A stretch of DNA of 11,932 nucleotides from an uncultured Collinsella sp. GTDB lineage: Bacteria > Actinomycetota > Coriobacteriia > Coriobacteriales > Coriobacteriaceae. Positions 6,859 to 11,932 of this stretch are shown piece by piece. The DNA is taken from NCBI GenBank assembly GCA_902494565.1, contig CABUTN010000051.1, positions 1 through 11,932 of the forward strand. Reading direction: 5' to 3'. Each line of letters begins with the position of its first letter. Within the stretch, counting starts at the first letter, position 1. Made by a program: the position numbers and the translations under genes. The notes beneath the pieces are model-generated. The model made no database searches, was not told where the DNA came from, and worked only from the letters and a program-made list of their open reading frames with translations.

Positions 6859-7689
6859 TTAGGCCTCGTCGGTCTCGTGCGGGGCAATGGCCTCGACGGC
6901 AGAGACTGCCTTGGGCAACATGCCATCGGGCAGCGCGGTCTCGACCTCGCCCTTATCGCAGGCCTCGGCGAGTGCCGGATTAATGGGAAGCTGGCCCAAG
7001 ATGTCGAGGTTATAGCGCTCTGCGACCTCGGGGAGCTTGCTTTTGCCAAAGACCTCGATCTTCTTGCCGCAGTCGGGGCACTCGATATAGCTCATGTTCT
7101 CGACGATGCCCAGAATGGGGACGTTCATCTTCTCGGCCATGTTGACCGCCTTGGCGACGATCATCGAGACCAGGTCCTGCGGGCTCGTGACGATGACGAT
7201 GCCGTCGACGGGCAGCGACTGGAAGACGGTGAGCGCGACGTCGCCTGTTCCCGGAGGCATGTCGACCAGCAGGTAGTCGATGGGGCCCCACGAGGTCTCG
7301 CTCCAGAACTGCCTAATGGCGCCTGCGATGACCGGACCGCGCCAAAGGACGGGGTCGGTCTCGTTTTGGAGCAGAAGGTTGGAGCTCATGACCTTGACGC
7401 CGTGCTCGGAGATTTCGGGCAGCATGAGGTTGCCAAGGGCATGGACGTGGCGTCCGCTCATGCCGAACATCTTGGGGATAGAGGGACCGGTGATGTCGGC
7501 ATCGAGGACGCCGACCTTGTGGCCGTGACGGGCAAGCTCGGTGGCGATGGCACCGGTGACAAACGACTTGCCGACACCGCCCTTGCCGGAAAGCACGGCG
7601 ATGACGCGTTTGACCTCGGACAGCGTGTTCTCCTCAAATTGCGACGGCGACGTTTGTCCGCCGGCGGCCTGTGCGTGCTCGCAACCCAT
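6859..7689 (-). CDS. mrp: Mrp/NBP35-family Fe-S cluster carrier ATPase
   Basis: This cytoplasmic P-loop ATPase of the Mrp/ApbC family is thought to carry and transfer Fe-S clusters to target apoproteins. The 276-residue product has the deviant Walker A SGKGGVGKS (34-42) with the signature early Lys, VLDADITGPSIPKMFG (61-76), the DMPPGTGD switch (143-150), and the paired Cys204/Cys207 (ECPDCGKK) that bind the bridging cluster at the dimer interface. The N-terminus (MGCEHAQAAGG) carries a single Cys rather than the multi-Cys segment of many NBP35-type proteins. ATG 7689 is chosen because AAGGAG (7697-7702 on the opposite strand) is 7 nt upstream; the 19-codon upstream extension runs across the leader and into the -10 element. 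A promoter and a stable leader hairpin precede it, and the BaiN-like gene abuts its stop. Confidence 0.95.
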   Translation of the reverse strand: MGCEHAQAAGGQTSPSQFEENTLSEVKRVIAVLSGKGGVGKSFVTGAIATELARHGHKVGVLDADITGPSIPKMFGMSGRHVHALGNLMLPEISEHGVKVMSSNLLLQNETDPVLWRGPVIAGAIRQFWSETSWGPIDYLLVDMPPGTGDVALTVFQSLPVDGIVIVTSPQDLVSMIVAKAVNMAEKMNVPILGIVENMSYIECPDCGKKIEVFGKSKLPEVAERYNLDILGQLPINPALAEACDKGEVETALPDGMLPKAVSAVEAIAPHETDEA

Positions 7690-7711
7690 GTATGACTCCT
7701 TTGTATATGTT

Positions 7712-7725
7712 GGGGCCGGAGCCCC
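7712..7725 (-). promoter_or_regulatory. leader hairpin with UCCG (UNCG-type) tetraloop upstream of mrp
   Basis: The minus strand reads GGGGC-TCCG-GCCCC: a five-pair all-GC stem closing a C(UCCG)G loop, one of the exceptionally stable UNCG tetraloops. It lies 8 nt before the mrp Shine-Dalgarno sequence and about 13 nt after the predicted transcription start. There is no T-run, so it is not a terminator. It could stabilise the mRNA 5' end or simply be an accidental GC palindrome. Confidence 0.5.
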
Positions 7726-7744
7726 GTGATGTGACACGAGCGTC

Positions 7745-7774
7745 ATTGTACCCTCGTTTGCGAGCGGGAGTCAT
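7745..7774 (-). promoter_or_regulatory. sigma-70-type promoter for mrp
   Basis: On the minus strand ATGACT (7769-7774; 4 of 6 to TTGACA) and TACAAT (7745-7750; 5 of 6 to TATAAT) are separated by 18 bp. The predicted start near 7738 gives a leader of about 49 nt before mrp. The spacer contains a short CTCG-CAAA-CGAG inverted repeat. Confidence 0.5.
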
Positions 7775-7785
7775 TTGCGATGCAT

Positions 7786-7820
7786 TTGGGCCGAGCGTGC
7801 TTGCAATACGATGGGCCCAA
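7786..7820 (-). terminator. weak inverted repeat after the LTA-synthase-like gene
   Basis: TTGGGCC (7786-7792) and GGCCCAA (7814-7820) form a 7-bp inverted repeat with a 21-nt loop, located 14 nt after the stop of the LTA-synthase-like gene. No T-run follows on the minus strand. It may weakly end that transcript before the mrp promoter, but it is not a canonical terminator. Confidence 0.25.
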
Positions 7821-7834
7821 GCGAATGGGCGGGC

Positions 7835-9988
7835 TTACTGAACTTTGCTGGCGAACTCGAGGTATTGCATGCGCTGCAGCTTGTCGATCGTCGAGGTGTA
7901 TGGGCTGTCTTCAGATTCCAAGTCGTAGCGCAGCCCGTCGGCACCGAGATAGCCGGCGACATTGATGGTGGGCACATCTGACCTTGTTGCAAGCAGGGCC
8001 TTTTGATAGTCGGTGAGCGGGGCGCCGATCTTATTAAGGGTAATGGCTGCAATCTCGTTTGCCCCGACGGTGTCGTAGACGTTGAGCTCGGTATTGCCGG
8101 CGATTTCATAGTTAGCCCAGACGAAATAGGTTGACTGATAGACACGGAAAGCGTGGCTTGCCGTATCTTCCTGAGGGTACAGCTCGTCGTTGAGAGTCGT
8201 TGCGGCGCTCGGCTGATGGTCGCCAAAAAAGACAAGAACAACCGGTCTGCCGATATTGCGGAGCTCGTTGATAAAGTACTCGAGGTCCCGGTCGGATGCG
8301 TTGATGCAGGTGAGATAGGTGTTGAGCGCGCTATTGGCGCCCTCGCTGGCTCCCTCGACCCAATAGTTTGTCAGCTCCTCGGCGGGAACGGTGCCATAGT
8401 CGTAGCCGCCGTGATTTTGCATCGTGACGTCAAAGATGAACTGCGGCGCTTCGTCGGTTCTAAGCAGGTCGAGTATCTTGTCGTAGGTGGCGTAGTCGCA
8501 TACGCCGGCATGGTAACAGGGCGCACCTTCGAAATCGCCGATTGAAAGAAAGTCTCCAAAGCCCAGCTGCTGATAGATCTTATCTCGATGGTAGTTGACG
8601 GGGTTTTGCGGGTGCATAGCGGTAGCGGTATACCCAAGCTCTTTAAGGTCCTTTGCCAGGCTGTTGACGCCATTCATCTGATACAGCTGATAGGGGATCT
8701 TGCCTAATCCGACAAAGGCCGTTGTCGCTCCGGTCAAAAATTCGAATTCGGAGTTTGCCGTTCCGCCACCGGTGACCGAAGCGAGCATGGTGCCGCGAAC
8801 AAGTGTGTCGGGAAGCGAGTTGTAGAATGCGGGGCCGGCGTACCCGGCCGCCTGGAGCTGCTCAAAGCACGAAAGGTCGCTAAAACTCTCGTTCATGACG
8901 GCAACAATCGTCGGCTTGATTTCATTGAACTGGGCAACGGCAGCCGCGCGCTGCTCGCTCGAGCCATACGTGCTGTCGTAGGCGGCGGCGAGCTCCTGCT
9001 CGATGCTCTGCGCCTCATCGGGCGTATAGCCTTCGGGCTTCTCAATGGGCAACTCGTTGACCATTTCGGTGAACGAAGTGATAAAACCCTGAGACGCATA
9101 CGTGGTGATGGGCTGCCAACGGTCAAATCCAAAATCCAGCGCCTGCTCCAAGTCGATGCTGGAAAAGCCCGAGAGCCCCACAACGGTCACTAGCAGAAAA
9201 GCGCAGAGGTTAGCGGCGATTGCGGGGAAGACATGGGTGGGCGTACGGAGCTTTCGCGGTCGGATAAGCGAAAGAAGCCCCAGGGAAATCTCCAGCAGGG
9301 CGAGAGAGGTTACGATTCCGGCGGTAAAGGTAAACTCGTATCCCTCGCTCACTTCCATTGCGGTGCCAAGGGCCAAGATATCGCTTGGCAGGATGGCTTC
9401 GCCTTTAAACGTTATGACGAAGTGCTCGGCAATGCCAAGGATGCAACAGGCGACGGGCACGAGGGCCATGACGCCTCCATGACGCTGTCCCAGCAAATAA
9501 AGGGAGAGCAGAACCGTCGCGAGCAGCCCGACGGAAAACCCGAATGAGTTGGCGGGAATGCGATAGAACGTTTCGTTACAGGCAATTTCGAGCGAAACGA
9601 ACGAGAGCGCTGAAACAGCGGCGATGACAAGGATGTCACGGCAAATACAGGCAACCGTTCCCGTCGCAAGATCGGTTTGGTCGATAAGTCCCGAAACCAA
9701 GGGCTCGACAAGAAGTATGACGGCGGTAGCACCGAGCGCCGAATAAGAAAGGACCCATAGGGAATTGTCCTCATTTACGAGCAATTGATTCGTAATCCAT
9801 GCAGCTACCATGCCGAGCGGGATGAGGAGCGTCGCGCACCAAAAGACGCGGGCAATGGGCGGCTTTTCATTGTGTTTGATTGAAAAATACACGCGCACGA
9901 CGACGGCGGCCACGATAAGGACGGCGATGAATATGGGCAGATTGGCCATGTCGCTCGAAGTGATTTCAAGGGGGATATCTTCGGTCAT
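7835..9988 (-). CDS. LTA synthase family membrane protein (sulfatase/alkaline phosphatase fold)
   Basis: This 717-residue protein is predicted to move glycerol-phosphate units from phosphatidylglycerol onto an acceptor outside the cell, as in lipoteichoic acid synthesis. The N-terminal part has about seven hydrophobic segments (roughly 17-36, 47-67, 78-100, 115-135, 150-167, 172-192 and 222-242, with another near 253-273). The remaining C-terminal half is an extracellular sulfatase-type domain (PF00884). By motif comparison with S. aureus LtaS, Glu367 (NESFSD), nucleophile Thr410 (GGGTANSEFEF), His526 (MQNHGG) and Asp590-His591 (FFGDHQP) match the metal and catalytic residues, so it should be active. 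The W-x-R substrate motif of LtaS appears as Y466-x-R468. ATG 9988 has GAGGA (9995-9999 on the opposite strand) upstream; an in-frame extension of 25 codons has no such site. It is divergent from uvrA. Whether the polymer is true LTA is unknown. Confidence 0.88.
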   Translation of the reverse strand: MTEDIPLEITSSDMANLPIFIAVLIVAAVVVRVYFSIKHNEKPPIARVFWCATLLIPLGMVAAWITNQLLVNEDNSLWVLSYSALGATAVILLVEPLVSGLIDQTDLATGTVACICRDILVIAAVSALSFVSLEIACNETFYRIPANSFGFSVGLLATVLLSLYLLGQRHGGVMALVPVACCILGIAEHFVITFKGEAILPSDILALGTAMEVSEGYEFTFTAGIVTSLALLEISLGLLSLIRPRKLRTPTHVFPAIAANLCAFLLVTVVGLSGFSSIDLEQALDFGFDRWQPITTYASQGFITSFTEMVNELPIEKPEGYTPDEAQSIEQELAAAYDSTYGSSEQRAAAVAQFNEIKPTIVAVMNESFSDLSCFEQLQAAGYAGPAFYNSLPDTLVRGTMLASVTGGGTANSEFEFLTGATTAFVGLGKIPYQLYQMNGVNSLAKDLKELGYTATAMHPQNPVNYHRDKIYQQLGFGDFLSIGDFEGAPCYHAGVCDYATYDKILDLLRTDEAPQFIFDVTMQNHGGYDYGTVPAEELTNYWVEGASEGANSALNTYLTCINASDRDLEYFINELRNIGRPVVLVFFGDHQPSAATTLNDELYPQEDTASHAFRVYQSTYFVWANYEIAGNTELNVYDTVGANEIAAITLNKIGAPLTDYQKALLATRSDVPTINVAGYLGADGLRYDLESEDSPYTSTIDKLQRMQYLEFASKVQ

Positions 9989-10000
9989 GGACGTTCCTCT

Positions 10001-10038
10001 GTTACAGCAAATTAAGTTCAGTAGTAGATTACTGTAAC
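10001..10038. repeat. 7-bp inverted repeat in the leader/promoter of the LTA-synthase-like gene
   Basis: GTTACAG (10001-10007) and CTGTAAC (10032-10038) are perfect inverted copies with a 24-nt AT-rich spacer; the arm centres are 31 bp apart, about three helical turns. One arm directly abuts the ribosome binding site of the minus-strand gene, and the other overlaps its possible -35. It could be a paired operator, or an RNA stem in the 5' leader. Confidence 0.55.
10011..10038 (-). promoter_or_regulatory. weak candidate promoter for the LTA-synthase-like gene
   Basis: On the minus strand GTTACA (10033-10038; 4 of 6 to TTGACA) and CTTAAT (10011-10016; 4 of 6 to TATAAT) are 16 bp apart. The start would fall very close to the ribosome binding site, giving a short leader. 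A different promoter further upstream is equally possible. Confidence 0.25.
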
Positions 10039-10106
10039 CTTTCCACGGCATTTCGAGAAACAAAGCACCCGATACGCAAAGCTAAAGGTCTGCGAATCTT
10101 GTATTA

Positions 10107-10120
10107 CGAACATCTGTGCG
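10107..10120. promoter_or_regulatory. candidate LexA (SOS) operator upstream of uvrA
   Basis: CGAAC-ATCT-GTGCG matches the Gram-positive LexA box half-sites CGAAC-N4-GTTCG at 9 of 10 positions (one T-to-G change). It lies 62 nt before the uvrA start and about 28 nt before the likely -10, so bound LexA would cover or abut the -35 region. uvrA is a classical SOS gene in many bacteria, which fits. Only one box is visible here, and no equivalent was found before uvrB. Confidence 0.6.
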
Positions 10121-10147
10121 CGTCGAGTGCGCTAAACTCATCGACAG

Positions 10148-10153
10148 TATGAT
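10148..10153 (+). promoter_or_regulatory. candidate -10 element of uvrA
   Basis: TATGAT (5 of 6 to TATAAT) lies 28 nt before the uvrA start codon, placing transcription initiation near 10160, just before the ribosome binding site. The -35 region (about 10124-10130) has no good TTGACA match, as is common where an activator or strong repressor site overlaps. Confidence 0.35.
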
Positions 10154-10181
10154 TCGATGCAATAGGAGGCAAGGAGCTTCC

Positions 10182-11932
10182 ATGTCTGATTCTTCTATCG
10201 TTATTCGCGGCGCTCGTGAGCACAACCTCCGTGATATCGATGTTTCCATTCCGCGTGACCAACTCGTGGTCATTACCGGTCTTTCTGGCTCGGGCAAGAG
10301 TTCGCTGGCATTTGACACTATCTATGCCGAGGGCCAGCGTCGATACGTCGAGAGCCTTTCGAGCTATGCGCGCCAGTTCTTGGGCCAGATGGACAAACCC
10401 GACTTGGATTCAATCGACGGCCTTTCGCCGGCGGTGTCGATCGACCAAAAGACGACGTCTAAAAACCCTCGCTCGACGGTTGGCACCGTAACCGAGATTT
10501 ATGACTATCTGCGCCTGCTGTTCGCCCGTGTGGGCACCCCGCACTGTCCCGAATGCGGCCGCGTCATTGAGCGTCAGACGACCGACCAGGTTGCCGACAA
10601 GGTCTTGGCGGCGGGGGAGGGCCGCCGCGCGTTTGTGCTGGCACCGGTGGTGCGCGGGCGAAAAGGCGAGTACACCAAACTGTTTGAGGACCTTCGCGCC
10701 GAGGGCTTTAGCCGCGTGCGTGTCGACGGTGAAGTGCGCTCGCTCGACGATCCGATCGATCTGGACAAGAAGTTCAAGCACGATATCGAGGTCGTAGTCG
10801 ATCGCATCGTGATCCGTGAGAACTCTCTGGGCCGTATCGCCGAGTCTGTTGAGCAGGCGACCGCGCTGGCTCACGGCAATGTAAACGTGTACATGCTGCC
10901 CGATCGTGATGCTCCCGAGGGGACCGAGGGCGAGCTGCTGGAGTATTCGTTGGCCTTGGCGTGCCCGGAGCATGGTCACTCCATTGACGATCTTCAGCCG
11001 CGTGATTTTTCGTTCAACGCTCCCTATGGCGCATGTCCTGAGTGCGACGGCCTGGGCTTTAAGAAAACCGTTGATGCCGAGGCGTTGATCGAGGACCCCT
11101 CGAAGTCCATTGCCGACGGAGTCTTTGGTAGCCTGTTTGGCAACTCGAACTACTATCCGCAGATTTTTGCTGCGGTCTGCAAACACTTTAAGGTGAGCAC
11201 CGATACGCCGTGGGAGGACTTGCCCCCTCGCGTGCGTCGTGCATTCTTGGATGGCCTGGGCGATACGAAGATCTCGGTCGACTACCAAAAGCTCGACGGA
11301 CGTCGCAGCCAGTGGGATACCAAGTTTTCGGGCGTTCGCAACATCCTGTACGAACGCTATACCGAGACGACGAACGAGAACACCAAGGCGCGCCTGGAGA
11401 AGTACATTCGCGAGGAGCCGTGCTCGAGCTGCCACGGCGCTCGTTTGCGCCCTGAGATGCTCGCCGTCACCGTGGGCGGCAAGTCCATTTACGAGGTTTG
11501 TTGCCTGTCGTGCCGTGAATCGCTCGAGTTTTTTGAGGGCCTGGAACTCACCGAGCGCCAACAGTTTATCGGCGGCCGTATCGTCAAGGAAATCCTGGAG
11601 CGCTTGCGTTTTCTGGTCGATGTTGGACTCGACTATCTGACGCTCGATCGTGCCTCGGCGACGCTTTCCGGTGGCGAGGCGCAGCGTATTCGCCTGGCAA
11701 CGCAGATCGGCGCGGGTCTCATGGGCGTGCTCTATATTCTGGACGAGCCCTCGATCGGTCTTCATCAGCGTGACAACGAGCGCTTGATCAAGACGCTCGA
11801 GCGCCTGCGCGATATCGGCAATACCGTTATCGTCGTCGAACACGACGAGGATACAATCCGTGCCGCCGATTACGTGATCGACATGGGGCCCGGCGCCGGC
11901 GTCAACGGCGGACACGTAGTCGCGGCGGGAAC
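10182..11932 (+). CDS. uvrA: excinuclease ABC subunit A (UvrA), 3' end outside the window
   Basis: UvrA is the ABC-type ATPase that finds DNA lesions and loads UvrB in nucleotide excision repair. The first 583 codons of about 940 are present and the frame is open to the window edge, so this is a cut, not a defect. Visible are Walker A GLSGSGKS (33-40), the YAEGQRRYVESLSSYARQF segment, the CPECG pair (Cys122/Cys125), the UvrB-binding insertion, and the first zinc module (261-288). Further on are ABC signature LSGGEAQR (495-502), Walker B LYILDEPS with Asp521-Glu522, and the VVEHDEDTI switch His. The zinc module reads C-x-x-H ... C-x-x-C (Cys261, His264, Cys285, Cys288) where E. coli has four Cys. 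ATG 10182 is preceded by AAGGAG (10171-10176) with 5 nt spacing; a second AGGAGG at 10164-10169 is slightly too far. It is divergent from the LTA-synthase-like gene and carries a likely LexA box. Confidence 0.98.
   Translation, partial: MSDSSIVIRGAREHNLRDIDVSIPRDQLVVITGLSGSGKSSLAFDTIYAEGQRRYVESLSSYARQFLGQMDKPDLDSIDGLSPAVSIDQKTTSKNPRSTVGTVTEIYDYLRLLFARVGTPHCPECGRVIERQTTDQVADKVLAAGEGRRAFVLAPVVRGRKGEYTKLFEDLRAEGFSRVRVDGEVRSLDDPIDLDKKFKHDIEVVVDRIVIRENSLGRIAESVEQATALAHGNVNVYMLPDRDAPEGTEGELLEYSLALACPEHGHSIDDLQPRDFSFNAPYGACPECDGLGFKKTVDAEALIEDPSKSIADGVFGSLFGNSNYYPQIFAAVCKHFKVSTDTPWEDLPPRVRRAFLDGLGDTKISVDYQKLDGRRSQWDTKFSGVRNILYERYTETTNENTKARLEKYIREEPCSSCHGARLRPEMLAVTVGGKSIYEVCCLSCRESLEFFEGLELTERQQFIGGRIVKEILERLRFLVDVGLDYLTLDRASATLSGGEAQRIRLATQIGAGLMGVLYILDEPSIGLHQRDNERLIKTLERLRDIGNTVIVVEHDEDTIRAADYVIDMGPGAGVNGGHVVAAG

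Noticed and set aside
6877..7695. A 272-codon plus-strand open frame opposite mrp
   Set aside because: It is a mirror of the Mrp frame, rich in Asp, Gly, Leu and Val with no motif, while the minus strand carries intact P-loop, DMPPGTGD and CxxC motifs.
7751..7834. Small gene in the gap between the LTA-synthase-like gene and mrp
   Set aside because: No start codon with a ribosome binding site opens a plausible frame here; the gap is explained by a weak inverted repeat and the mrp promoter.
10410..11915. A 501-codon open frame on the minus strand opposite uvrA
   Set aside because: It lies entirely antisense to the well-supported UvrA frame, has no recognisable domain and no ribosome binding site, and its composition is what codon bias in a GC-rich gene produces on the complement.
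1..11932. Mobile elements, CRISPR repeats, toxin-antitoxin pairs or a defence island
   Set aside because: No transposase, integrase, direct-repeat array, terminal inverted repeats or paired small genes are visible; the protein genes tile the window with known housekeeping families.

Overview
The window looks like a stretch of core chromosome from a moderately GC-rich Gram-positive bacterium. My best guess is the class Coriobacteriia, probably Collinsella or a close relative. This rests on the gene order coaE - SLT lytic transglycosylase - uvrB, the base composition, strong AAGGAG-type ribosome binding sites, and an LTA-synthase-like enzyme beside an Mrp ATPase. It is an inference from familiarity, not from a database search.

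Layout, left to right. Positions 1-101 hold the 3' part of a 5S rRNA (the end of an rRNA operon), closed by a strong intrinsic terminator at 136-165. A plus-strand cluster follows: coaE (dephospho-CoA kinase, 293-934), a membrane-anchored SLT-type lytic transglycosylase overlapping it by 8 nt (927-1508), and uvrB (1560-3800). A hairpin terminator at 3806-3846 separates uvrB from genes pointing the other way. On the minus strand, in transcription order, are an LTA-synthase-like membrane sulfatase-fold enzyme (9988 to 7835), then, from its own promoter, an Mrp/NBP35 Fe-S carrier ATPase (7689 to 6859), a BaiN/HI0933-type flavoprotein beginning at the base after the mrp stop codon (6858 to 5587), and a second, unrelated COG2509-type flavoprotein (5506 to 3866). 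The last gene is uvrA (10182 to the window end, 583 of about 940 codons), transcribed divergently from the LTA-synthase-like gene.

Functionally the window combines cofactor synthesis (CoA), cell envelope work (peptidoglycan cleavage; glycerol-phosphate polymer synthesis), nucleotide excision repair (UvrA and UvrB, about 6.4 kb apart with five minus-strand features between them), and a flavoprotein/Fe-S cluster whose physiological substrate I cannot name. The 193-bp divergent region between the LTA-synthase-like gene and uvrA is the richest regulatory stretch. It has a near-perfect Gram-positive LexA box (10107-10120) on the uvrA side and a 7-bp inverted repeat with a 24-nt spacer (10001-10038) on the other.

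I found no mobile element, CRISPR array, tRNA or toxin-antitoxin module, and no gene that looks like part of a new defence or biosynthetic system. All eight protein genes belong to known families. The observations worth following are mainly regulatory elements, the mrp-flavoprotein linkage, and a few residue substitutions.
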